This document shows positions 6,998 to 14,242 of a DNA stretch of 20,055 nt, one piece after another. Numbering within the stretch: position 1 is the stretch's first letter; every line of letters begins with the position of its first letter. Location of the stretch: positions 1-20,055 of the forward strand of contig MGSI01000096.1 in NCBI GenBank assembly GCA_001798455.1, read 5' to 3'. Source of the DNA: Deltaproteobacteria bacterium RIFCSPLOWO2_02_FULL_57_26 (GTDB taxonomy: Bacteria > Desulfobacterota > Binatia > UBA9968). A program made the translations under genes and the position numbers. Under the pieces are notes generated by a model. The model saw nothing but the letters and a program-made list of their open reading frames with translations. It ran no database searches and was not told where the DNA came from.

Positions 6998-7414
6998 ATG
7001 GCAGATAAGATTGGACTCAGATTAGTGACTCCTAGCCGTCTCCTCCTCGACGAGGAGGTGGACGAGGTCGCGGCGCCCGGCGCCTTGGGCCAGTTCGGCG
7101 TCTTGCCCAATCACATCTCTTTCTTGACTCTGCTCGAGGCCGGTGAGATGAGCTACAAGCAGGGAAGCCGGAGCTACCGTCTCGCCGTTAGCGGCGGGTA
7201 TGCGGAAGTGTTGGATAACATTATGACCGTTCTCGCCGATACCGCGGAGTATGCCGAGGAGATCGATCTCGAGCGGGCCCGCAGCGCCAGGGAAAAGGCG
7301 GAGAGCAAGATGGCCGAGCTCGGGCCGGAGCACGAGGAGTTCCCGGCGGCCGAGGCCGCCCTGCGGCGCGCCGTGGTGCGGCTTGAGGTGGCGGGCAAGC
7401 GGGCGAATCGATAG
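6998..7414 (+). CDS. atpC: F0F1 ATP synthase subunit epsilon
   Basis: A protein of 138 residues. The N-terminal beta-sandwich (about residues 1-88) has typical signatures: LRLVTPSRLLLDEEVDEVAAPGALGQFGVLPNH and SGGYAEVLDNIMTVLADTAE. A charged two-helix C-terminal domain follows (about 90-138). Epsilon binds gamma and the c-ring; its C-terminal helices can inhibit ATP hydrolysis. The start at 6998 matches family N-termini, although the preceding AT-rich bases contain no Shine-Dalgarno sequence. It is the last atp gene here. Only 21 bases separate it from the next gene, and no terminator was found. Confidence 0.95.
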   Translation: MADKIGLRLVTPSRLLLDEEVDEVAAPGALGQFGVLPNHISFLTLLEAGEMSYKQGSRSYRLAVSGGYAEVLDNIMTVLADTAEYAEEIDLERARSAREKAESKMAELGPEHEEFPAAEAALRRAVVRLEVAGKRANR

Positions 7415-7435
7415 ATTAATAAAGGAGGAGTGATT

Positions 7436-8569
7436 ATGGCCCAAGCAGCCAAACCGATCCGGGCGATGTGGAGCAAGACTTTCAGTTACGATCTATGGAT
7501 GGAATCGATCGGCATCCCCGTTCATAAAGGATATTACATCGGGGATTTGCGGACTTTGGAGCTGGGCTGGTGGGAGGAGCGGCAGTGCAAGGCCGCCTTT
7601 TTTCAGCTGATGGGGCAGGAGGGGGTGAGCTCCGCGCGGGTGACCGAGATCGCGCCGGGCAAGACGCTGCCGCCGCTAAAGTTCGCCCTGGATGAACTCG
7701 TGTATGTGGCGGAGGGCCGGGGTCTTACCACCGTGTGGCTCAGAGAGGGCGGCCCCAAGAAAACCTTTGAATGGCAGAGCCACAGCCTGTTTCTGCTCCC
7801 GCACAACCACTACCATCAGTTGAGCAACATGCAGGGGGACAAGCCCGTCCGGCTGCTCCATTATAGCTATCTCCCGCTGGCCATGTCGGCGATCCAGGAT
7901 CCGTCCTTTTTCTTCCACAATCCCTATGAAACCCCCGATCTTGTGTCCGGCGCGAACGGCGAATTCTATTCCGAGGCCAAGTTGATCCAGGGTCAGGGAG
8001 GGGATGAGCTTTTGGGGCTGCGCGCGTTCTGGTACGGCAATTTTTTCCCCGACATGCGGGCCTGGGACAAACTCGATGCCAACCGGAAAAGGGGCGCCGG
8101 CGGTAAGAGCGTTTTCATCCAGTTCCCGGACTCGGAGCTGTCGGCGCACATGTCCGTCTTTGCCGCTCAGACCTACAAGAAGGCGCACCGGCACGGTCCC
8201 GGCCGGGTCATTGTGATCCCGGCGGGCGAAGGGTATTCGGTCATGTGGGAAGAGGGGAAGGAAAAAATCGTCGTCCCCTGGCACGAGTGCAGCGTCTTCG
8301 TCCCTCCCAACCGCTGGTTCCACCAGCACTTCAACGCGGGGGGTCAGCCGGCCCGCTATCTCGCGCTGCATCCTCCCATGCAGTTCCACGGCCATGCCGA
8401 GAAGATCGAGGACCGGGCCAAGGACCAGATTGAGTATCCGGACGAAGATCGGTGGATCAGGCAAAAATTCGAAGCGGAGTTGGCCAAGAGAAGCCTCAGA
8501 TCCCTGATGCCTGATCAGGCCTACACTGATAGGGACTACGAGTGGTCGAAGGGCATGGGCAAGCAGTAA
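7436..8569 (+). CDS. Two-domain cupin (bicupin) protein of unknown substrate
   Basis: A protein of 377 residues with two cupin-like halves. The C-terminal half has a likely metal site: HRHGPGRVIVIPAGEG (H251, H253) and the second cupin motif FVPPNRWFHQHFN (H296, H298). The N-terminal half (about residues 55-145) keeps the fold pattern (ALDELVYVAEGRG, LLPHNHYHQLSN) but lacks the HxH pair, so it probably does not bind metal in the usual way. The overall plan recalls gentisate-dioxygenase-like bicupins, but the enzyme reaction cannot be assigned. No signal peptide is seen, so it is probably cytoplasmic. AAAGGAGG (7421-7428) lies seven bases before the ATG, a strong ribosome site. It follows atpC by 21 bases and is followed three bases later by the EutA-like gene, so it may be co-expressed with both. 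Confidence 0.8.
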   Translation: MAQAAKPIRAMWSKTFSYDLWMESIGIPVHKGYYIGDLRTLELGWWEERQCKAAFFQLMGQEGVSSARVTEIAPGKTLPPLKFALDELVYVAEGRGLTTVWLREGGPKKTFEWQSHSLFLLPHNHYHQLSNMQGDKPVRLLHYSYLPLAMSAIQDPSFFFHNPYETPDLVSGANGEFYSEAKLIQGQGGDELLGLRAFWYGNFFPDMRAWDKLDANRKRGAGGKSVFIQFPDSELSAHMSVFAAQTYKKAHRHGPGRVIVIPAGEGYSVMWEEGKEKIVVPWHECSVFVPPNRWFHQHFNAGGQPARYLALHPPMQFHGHAEKIEDRAKDQIEYPDEDRWIRQKFEAELAKRSLRSLMPDQAYTDRDYEWSKGMGKQ

Positions 8570-8572
8570 GAG

Positions 8573-10090
8573 ATGCACGGCGATCACGACCACGAGCACG
8601 GTGAACCCCTAGAGCTCAGGCCGACCGATATCGTGGAAGATGTCGAAGGCCTGGAGATGTTCTCGCTCAGAAGCGTCGGCATCGACATCGGCTCGTCGAC
8701 CTCCCATCTGGTCTTCTCGCACCTCACCCTCAGGAGAGAGGGGGCATCGCTGTCGGGCCGGTTCAAGGTTACCGAGCGGGAAGTCCTTTACCGCTCTCCG
8801 ATCATGTTGACGCCCTATATCTCAGGGACCCTGATCGATACCGATAAAGTCAAGGATTTTATCCACGAGGCCTATCGGTCGGCCGGTTTCACCTCCGAGG
8901 ACATCGATACCGGAGCGGTGGTGATTACCGGGGAGGCGCTGAAAAAGGAAAACGCCAGGCCCATCGTCGAGTTCTTCGCCAAGGACTCGGGCAAATTTAT
9001 CTGCGCCTCCGCGGGGCCCAATCACGAAGCGCTCCTGGCCGCTTACGGCTCCGGCGCGGTGGAGATCTCCCGCAGTGAGAAGACGTGCGTCTTGAATGTC
9101 GATATGGGCGGTGGAACCACCAAGCTCTCGTTGATCCAAGATGGGGTCGTGACCCAGACGGCTACGATGAATATCGGCGCCCGGCTCATCGCCTTCGACG
9201 ATGAAGATGTGGTGACGAGGGTAGAGGAGCCTGGCAGCGTGCTCATGAGCGAACTGGGTTATGGCGTAGAGCTCGGAAAGAAGTTCGGCAGAAAACAAAA
9301 AGAGGAGTTCGCGGCTTTGATGGCCAAGCTTCTCTTCGAGCTCATCGAGGGCCGTCCGTTGTCCTCCCTGGGTCGTCGTTTGATGATTACCGAGCCGTTT
9401 CACGGCTACCGCGGAATTGAGCAGATCGACTGCATCGTCTTCTCAGGCGGGGTCTCGGAGCACATCTATGATCGTGATCGGACAGCCTACGGCGATGTCG
9501 GCCCACTGTTGGGCAAATGCGTGAGGGAAAAGTTGCGAAGGCTGCCCAAGAAAAACCTCCTGCGCGAGCCCGCAGAAGGGATCCGAGCAACGGTGATTGG
9601 CGCCGGGGAATATACCATCCAGGCAAGCGGCAACACGTGCTATATTTCCAATCTTGGGGTGCTGCCGGTCTTCGGGCTCAAGGTCGTGCGCGCGGCGCTC
9701 AACCAGAGCGATTCCGTGGAGGGGGCTCTCAGAGATGCGCTGATCAAATTTGACCTTTCCCGTTTCACTTCGGGCCTTGCCTTAGCTCTGTCTCTGGATG
9801 GCCAGCCCGATTACGCCTCCGTCAGAAGAGTGGCTGAGGGGATCGCGGCGTTTGTGCGAAACTCCGATGATGCTAAAGCCCCGCTTTATCTCACCATGGA
9901 CCTCGACGTGGCCAAGTCCCTGGGCGGGATCCTCAAAGAGGAGCTTGGGTGCAAGCGGGAGGTGATTGCGGTGGACGGAATCGAGGTCGGAGACCTCGAC
10001 TATATCGACATCGGGGTCCCGATGGGGATCACCGAGGTTATCCCAGTGACGGTCAAATCCCTGATGTTCCCCTCGATCAAGTCCGGCTGA
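8573..10090 (+). CDS. EutA-like reactivating factor (actin-fold ATPase)
   Basis: A protein of 505 residues. It carries the three nucleotide-binding motifs of the actin/Hsp70/sugar-kinase fold: VGIDIGSST (residues 35-43, phosphate 1), LNVDMGGGTTKLSL (174-187, phosphate 2) and IVFSGGVSEHIY (288-299, adenosine). The overall pattern, including LTPYISGTLIDTDKV and the SAGPNHEALLAAYGSGAV region, matches EutA. In enterobacteria EutA reactivates adenosylcobalamin-dependent ethanolamine ammonia-lyase by ATP-driven cofactor exchange. No eutB or eutC and no other eut gene is present here, so its target may be different. The first ten residues are histidine-rich (H2, H5, H7, H9), suggesting metal binding. 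It starts three bases after the cupin stop with only a weak ribosome site. Hydantoinase/acetone-carboxylase ActA-like ATPases are a less likely alternative. Confidence 0.78.
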   Translation: MHGDHDHEHGEPLELRPTDIVEDVEGLEMFSLRSVGIDIGSSTSHLVFSHLTLRREGASLSGRFKVTEREVLYRSPIMLTPYISGTLIDTDKVKDFIHEAYRSAGFTSEDIDTGAVVITGEALKKENARPIVEFFAKDSGKFICASAGPNHEALLAAYGSGAVEISRSEKTCVLNVDMGGGTTKLSLIQDGVVTQTATMNIGARLIAFDDEDVVTRVEEPGSVLMSELGYGVELGKKFGRKQKEEFAALMAKLLFELIEGRPLSSLGRRLMITEPFHGYRGIEQIDCIVFSGGVSEHIYDRDRTAYGDVGPLLGKCVREKLRRLPKKNLLREPAEGIRATVIGAGEYTIQASGNTCYISNLGVLPVFGLKVVRAALNQSDSVEGALRDALIKFDLSRFTSGLALALSLDGQPDYASVRRVAEGIAAFVRNSDDAKAPLYLTMDLDVAKSLGGILKEELGCKREVIAVDGIEVGDLDYIDIGVPMGITEVIPVTVKSLMFPSIKSG

Positions 10091-10107
10091 TCCTAAGAAA
10101 GCCGGAC
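10081..10107 (+). repeat. Hairpin across the EutA-like stop and the EamA start
   Basis: GTCCGGCT (10081-10088) is perfectly complementary to AGCCGGAC (10100-10107), giving an eight-pair GC-rich stem with an 11-base loop. The right arm ends at the base just before the EamA ATG (10108). There is no T-run, so termination is unlikely. In the mRNA the stem would hide the EamA initiation region until ribosomes finishing the upstream gene melt it. Translational coupling is an inference from position. Confidence 0.55.
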
Positions 10108-10965
10108 ATGGCTGAGTATTTCGCTCTCCAGGCCGCTTTCTTTTTCGCCATTTCTCACATCTTTATCCGCCGCGGGCTGGTTACCTCGGATGCCTTCACC
10201 GGATCCTTCATCTCGCTGGTCATGACGGCGGTCACTCTGGTGACGCTGAGTCCGTTGTTCGTCCCTCTGTCGCTTTTTTGGACGCCTGCGGTCGGCTACT
10301 TCATCGCCGCCGGTATCTTTGCGCCCGCCCTGGGACGGATTTTTTCTTATAAGGGGATCGAGCGGGTCGGTGTAGGGCGCTCTGTGCCTATAGCGAATTC
10401 CTCCCCGATGTTTTCGTCCATCCTGGCGGTGCTCGTCCTGGGGGAGATTTGGACCCTGCAGAACTTCCTCGGCACAACTTTGGTCGTTCTCGGCGTGGTG
10501 ATCCTTTCCCGCACCCACAGGGGCCTTGGGCAATGGCGCAAGATCGATCTCGTTTACCCGCTTGCGGCGGCTTTATCCTTTGGCATGTCGGCCATTCTGC
10601 GCAAGCTCGGCTTGTTGGTCCAGAACGTGCCGCTCGTGGCCGCGACCGTGACCTCCACTGCGGGGCTTCTCTTCGCCATGGCGATGCTCCAGATGCAGGG
10701 AGGTTGGCGCGCGCTCGCGCTCTCGCGCCGCGGCAGTACCTGGTTCTTCGCTGCGGGGCTGTGCAATACTTCCGCCATGCTCTCGGTTTTCTATGGCCTG
10801 AGCTTCGGCAGGGTGGTGATCGTGGAGCCCCTCGCTGCCACGAATCCCGTCCTCGCGATTCTTCTGTCGGCTATCTTTTTAAAAGATCTGGAAGTCGTGA
10901 CGTTTCGGGTTGTGGTCGGCGCCCTGTGTACCGTGGTCGGGACGATGCTGGTCGTAACTTCTTGA
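10108..10965 (+). CDS. EamA (drug/metabolite transporter) family permease, copy 1
   Basis: A protein of 285 residues made of about ten hydrophobic helices in two EamA halves (about 3-135 and 150-285). The pattern RRGLVTSDAF, FAPALGRIFSYKGIERVGVGRSVPI and the final FLKDLE...GALCTVVGTMLVV is typical of DMT-superfamily transporters, which move small metabolites across the inner membrane. Direction and substrate are unknown. I chose the ATG at 10108 over the longer open frame from 9949, because that extension lies inside the EutA-like gene and copy 2 starts with the same MAEYFALQAA. The two copies align without gaps over the full 285 residues, with about 65 identities in the first 100. A stem-loop ends directly before this start. 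It is the third gene of the cupin/EutA-like/EamA set. Confidence 0.85.
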   Translation: MAEYFALQAAFFFAISHIFIRRGLVTSDAFTGSFISLVMTAVTLVTLSPLFVPLSLFWTPAVGYFIAAGIFAPALGRIFSYKGIERVGVGRSVPIANSSPMFSSILAVLVLGEIWTLQNFLGTTLVVLGVVILSRTHRGLGQWRKIDLVYPLAAALSFGMSAILRKLGLLVQNVPLVAATVTSTAGLLFAMAMLQMQGGWRALALSRRGSTWFFAAGLCNTSAMLSVFYGLSFGRVVIVEPLAATNPVLAILLSAIFLKDLEVVTFRVVVGALCTVVGTMLVVTS

Positions 10966-11006
10966 AAGTTGCCGTGGACTTTCGAGCCAATGGAGCCTTG
11001 TAGATC

Positions 11007-11035
11007 TTGACGGTGGTCTATCCATCGGTTATAGG
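11007..11035 (+). promoter_or_regulatory. Candidate promoter for the ABC importer and amidohydrolase genes
   Basis: TTGACG (11007-11012) and TATAGG (11030-11035) are separated by 17 bases. Transcription would start near 11042, about 45 bases ahead of the binding-protein ATG. It lies in the largest clean gap (121 bases) between the EamA gene and the next gene set, a sensible place for a new transcription unit. Evidence is hexamer match and spacing only. Confidence 0.45.
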
Positions 11036-11086
11036 TGGGTGGGGTTTTTCGAGCTGGTAGCCAAGGGTTAAAGGAGGGCGGTATTC

Positions 11087-12085
11087 ATGAAAAGATGCTT
11101 TTTGCTTGGCTTAATTTTTCTCTTTGGGACCCTGCTCGCTCCTTTAGACGCGTCCGCTGACGTAGCCGGTGCGAAAACTGAAGGCAAGGTGATCATCTAT
11201 GGCTCTCTCGAGACGAGCACGGTGAACATCATAAAAAAGGCGTTTAAAGAAAAGTACGGCATCGACATAGATTATTGGTGGAGCTCATCGACCAAGATCA
11301 CGGATCGAATCACAACCGAGTTCCGGGCCGGAAAGCAGCTCTTTGACGTCACTCTTAACCATCGCCCCCTGCTGAAGATCATGAAAAAGGAGGGCATTGT
11401 CGGATCCATGAGTTCCCCGGCCTTCCAGTATTTCCCGCCCGAGGTCATCGATCCCGACGTGGGGCCGGCTTATCGGTACGTCATCATCGGTATCTTATAC
11501 AATGAGGCGTATATCAAAGGTGAGCAAGCGCCAAAATCGTATGAAGACATCCTCAACCCCAGATGGAAAGGCAAGTTTGTGATGGCGGATCCAACCCGGC
11601 ATACCACGACGACTCAATGGCTGGCCAGCTTTCATAAGATCATGGGAAAGGAAAGGGCGGACCGGTTCATCAGAGGGCTGGGGGCACAGAAGCCCGTTCT
11701 GGTCGACTCCATTACCCCGGCGGCGCAAAAAATCCTCACCGGAGAAGTGCCCCTTGGCTTTACGTTTACCAAGTACGTCATTATATTCGGTAAAGAGGGG
11801 GCGAAGCTTGACTACGTCAAAGTCGACAAGATGCTGGGCGATGGCCAGTATGTCGGCATAAGCTCTAAGCCTCCCCATCCCAATGCGGCCCAGCTTTTTA
11901 TTGATTACTTCCTTTCTGAAGAGAGCATGAAAATTCTTGCCGATGTGGGAGAAACCGTGACGCGCAAAGGAGTTTACCCCGCTCTCAAAGATGCAGATAA
12001 GATCAAGTTTGTGGAGTTTGACGAGCTAGACGAAAAAGGGTTCGCGCAGAAAACGCAGGAGTACCGCAAGATCTTTTTCCAGTGA
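11087..12085 (+). CDS. Extracellular solute-binding protein of an ABC importer (Fe3+/AfuA-like family)
   Basis: A protein of 332 residues with a clear signal peptide: basic MKR, a hydrophobic core FLLGLIFLFGTLLA, and a likely cleavage after DASA at residue 24. The mature part starts with EGKVIIYGSLETSTVNIIKKAFKEKYGIDI and includes KSYEDILNPRWKGKFVMADPT, hallmarks of the type-2 periplasmic binding proteins grouped with ferric-iron, thiamine and phosphonate binders. Members of this family bind iron or small organic compounds, so substrate cannot be told from family alone. No cysteine lipobox is seen, so it is probably soluble in the periplasm. GGAGGG (11073-11078) is a strong ribosome site. Its stop overlaps the GTG start of the permease (GTGA). 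Confidence 0.88.
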   Translation: MKRCFLLGLIFLFGTLLAPLDASADVAGAKTEGKVIIYGSLETSTVNIIKKAFKEKYGIDIDYWWSSSTKITDRITTEFRAGKQLFDVTLNHRPLLKIMKKEGIVGSMSSPAFQYFPPEVIDPDVGPAYRYVIIGILYNEAYIKGEQAPKSYEDILNPRWKGKFVMADPTRHTTTTQWLASFHKIMGKERADRFIRGLGAQKPVLVDSITPAAQKILTGEVPLGFTFTKYVIIFGKEGAKLDYVKVDKMLGDGQYVGISSKPPHPNAAQLFIDYFLSEESMKILADVGETVTRKGVYPALKDADKIKFVEFDELDEKGFAQKTQEYRKIFFQ

Positions 12086-13779
12086 GAGGAGTTACGGAGT
12101 TTCTCGGACAGCCCGTTTATCTGCTCTTCGCGATAAGCGGGCTAGTCCTGGCTTTTCTCAGCCTCTATCCAACCTTCTTTCTCCTTTACGGGAGTTTTCG
12201 GAGTACACCGGTTGGGGTGCCAGGAAGTTTCACCTGGGCGAACTACGTCCGCGTCTACAGCGACCCCGAGACCTATAAGCTCATAGCCAACACTTTATTT
12301 TTCGCCGCCGGGGCCTCCGGGCTGTCGGTGTTTTTGGCCCTCATGCTCGCCTGGATTACGGTTCGTACGAATGCCCCCTTCCGGGGATTGTTAGAGCTGA
12401 CCGCTATTGTGCCCAACGTTATGCCTTCCCTGCTGACCGCCATCTCCTGGGTTCTGCTGCTCAACCCTACCAACGGCATCCTTAATGAGATCTTAAAGGC
12501 TAGCCTTGGCATCGCGCCGTTCAATGTTTACGGACTGTCCGGGCTGATCTTTGTTGAGGCCCTTGTGCTAACTCCGCTTGCATTCCTGATAATTGCTGCT
12601 GCGTTGCGCGGGATGGACCCAGCGCTTGAAGAGTCCGCCAAGACGCTCGGATCGAGCGAGGTGGGGGTGGCCTTGCGGATAACTTTCCCTTTGATTCGAC
12701 CTGCCATTTTGGCAGCTGCTTCCCTGAATTTTGTCAGAGCCGCGGAGACCTTTGACACCCCCGCGATCATCGCCCTACCAGCGCGGATCGAAGTTTTCAC
12801 GACGAAAATTTTCCGCGAGGCGATTGGGTCTTTCCCGGCCAACCATAATCTTGCAGCCACTTATGGGGTTGGCCTGCTTACCCTGACCTTATTTTTCGTC
12901 TATCTCTACCGCCGGCTTACGTCCCAAGTGGAAAGGTACGCAACGGTGACCGGCAAAGGGTTCAAACCCCATCTTATAGATCTGCGGGGCTGGAGGTACC
13001 CGGCATCTCTCGCCGCCCTTCTCATCCTTATCATGATGGTCATCCTTCCCTTGCTCACTCTCGGTCTTGTCTCGATCATGCCTTACTACCAGACGCCGAG
13101 GTGGCATATTCTATGGAGCCTGACCGTCAGGCATTATGTCAGTATGCTTCAGGATGATAGGATTTACCGCGCGTTCCAAAATAGCCTTTTCTTGGCAGTA
13201 GTCGGGGCCACGGTTTGCATTCTCTTTGCGACCGTCATTTCCTATCTCACAGTCAAGACGAGGATCCGAGGCCGGGGTCTGCTGGAGAGCTTGGCGTTTA
13301 TCCCCTGGGCTTTCCCGGGAGCGGCCCTCGCGATCGGGATTCTGTGGGCGTATATTAATTTTCCCATTCCGATTTACGCGACGGTATGGATTCTCATGGT
13401 CGCCTACATCACAAGGTACCTTCCCTATGGCCTTCGGTCCGTCAGCGGCACCATGGTCCAGATCCATACGGACTTGGAGGAGGCCTCTGCGGCATGCGGG
13501 GCGGGATTCTTCGCGACCTTTCGGCGGGTATTGGTTCCGCTCGTGAGCCGCGGGATGCTCGCGGGTTGGATTGTCTTGGCAACCTTTTTCATTCGGGAGT
13601 TTAGCATGTCAATCTTTTTGTACAGCCCCGGTGCGGAGCCGCTCGGGCCCCTACTTTACTTCTACTATCAGGAGGGGTCCTTTGGGGCGATGGCGGGGGT
13701 GGGTGTTTTGATTACGCTGGTGTCAGTTGTGTTGGTCGTCGGTACCCGCGTGTTCGTCAGGGGTGAGGCTGTAGGATGA
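12082..13779 (+). CDS. Fused double permease of an ABC importer (FbpB-like)
   Basis: A protein of 565 residues made of two binding-protein-dependent permease modules, about twelve membrane helices in all. Each half has an EAA-type loop that docks the ATPase: LEESAKTLGSSEVGVALRITFPLIRPA (about residues 182-208) and LEEASAACGAGFFATFRRVLVPLVSRG (about 464-490). This fused form is standard for the ferric-iron (FbpB/SfuB) group. The start GTG (12082) overlaps the upstream stop as GTGA and has no separate ribosome site, implying coupling to the binding protein. No ATP-binding subunit gene follows. The importer must borrow an ATPase encoded elsewhere, or the gene lies outside the window. Confidence 0.9.
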   Translation: MRGVTEFLGQPVYLLFAISGLVLAFLSLYPTFFLLYGSFRSTPVGVPGSFTWANYVRVYSDPETYKLIANTLFFAAGASGLSVFLALMLAWITVRTNAPFRGLLELTAIVPNVMPSLLTAISWVLLLNPTNGILNEILKASLGIAPFNVYGLSGLIFVEALVLTPLAFLIIAAALRGMDPALEESAKTLGSSEVGVALRITFPLIRPAILAAASLNFVRAAETFDTPAIIALPARIEVFTTKIFREAIGSFPANHNLAATYGVGLLTLTLFFVYLYRRLTSQVERYATVTGKGFKPHLIDLRGWRYPASLAALLILIMMVILPLLTLGLVSIMPYYQTPRWHILWSLTVRHYVSMLQDDRIYRAFQNSLFLAVVGATVCILFATVISYLTVKTRIRGRGLLESLAFIPWAFPGAALAIGILWAYINFPIPIYATVWILMVAYITRYLPYGLRSVSGTMVQIHTDLEEASAACGAGFFATFRRVLVPLVSRGMLAGWIVLATFFIREFSMSIFLYSPGAEPLGPLLYFYYQEGSFGAMAGVGVLITLVSVVLVVGTRVFVRGEAVG

Positions 13780-13817
13780 TTCTGTAAGTTGAATTAAACG
13801 CTATACGGAGGTGAAGC

Positions 13818-14198
13818 ATGGCAGTTAAAGTGATGCGTATTGAGAATGCTCCGGTCAAGATCATGCGCTGGAACCGGGGTAAAACATTGAGGCTCGTCGA
13901 CGAGGAGGACGGGGCCAGGAATGTCGACGTCCATATCAATCTCATCAACATCGATTCCGGCCCTGGACCTACCCACTATCACGCCAAAGCGGAAAATATC
14001 TATATCGTGCTGGAAGGGCACGTAGAGGCCATTGTCGAGGGCAAGAAATACCGCCTGGGACCTGGGGAGGTGGCTTTTATCCCTCCCGGAGTCCGGCACG
14101 CCGCGGGGAACTGTGGGGATACCGTGGCGCGGGTGATCGAAATCTACGCGCCAGCAGGGCAAGATTTCCATATCGTCGATGGCGAAGAAAAGAAGTAG
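13818..14198 (+). CDS. Small single-domain cupin protein
   Basis: A protein of 126 residues with both cupin motifs complete. Motif 1 is GPGPTHYHAKAENIYIVLEG, with ligands H53, H55 and E59. Motif 2 is GEVAFIPPGVRHAAGN, with ligand H94. It should bind one metal ion in a small beta-barrel. Such proteins can be isomerases, dioxygenases or simple binding proteins, and the reaction is not identifiable from sequence. GGAGG (13807-13811) lies six bases before the ATG, part of a near-ideal GGAGGTGA ribosome site. It sits between the permease and the cyclic-amide hydrolase, all on the same strand with short gaps, so it likely acts in the same pathway. Confidence 0.88.
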   Translation: MAVKVMRIENAPVKIMRWNRGKTLRLVDEEDGARNVDVHINLINIDSGPGPTHYHAKAENIYIVLEGHVEAIVEGKKYRLGPGEVAFIPPGVRHAAGNCGDTVARVIEIYAPAGQDFHIVDGEEKK

Positions 14199-14242
14199 CT
14201 TTCCAGGAGGCGGATAGCCGGAACAAGAGAGAAGGGAGCCGT

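Noticed and set aside
7676..8599. A 307-codon minus-strand frame opposite the bicupin gene
   Set aside because: The plus-strand frame has clear cupin motifs and a strong ribosome site. The minus frame has no recognisable domain and no initiation signal.
9949..10107. A longer EamA protein starting at 9949
   Set aside because: The extra 53 codons overlap the conserved end of the EutA-like gene. Copy 2 of the transporter begins at the position equivalent to 10108.
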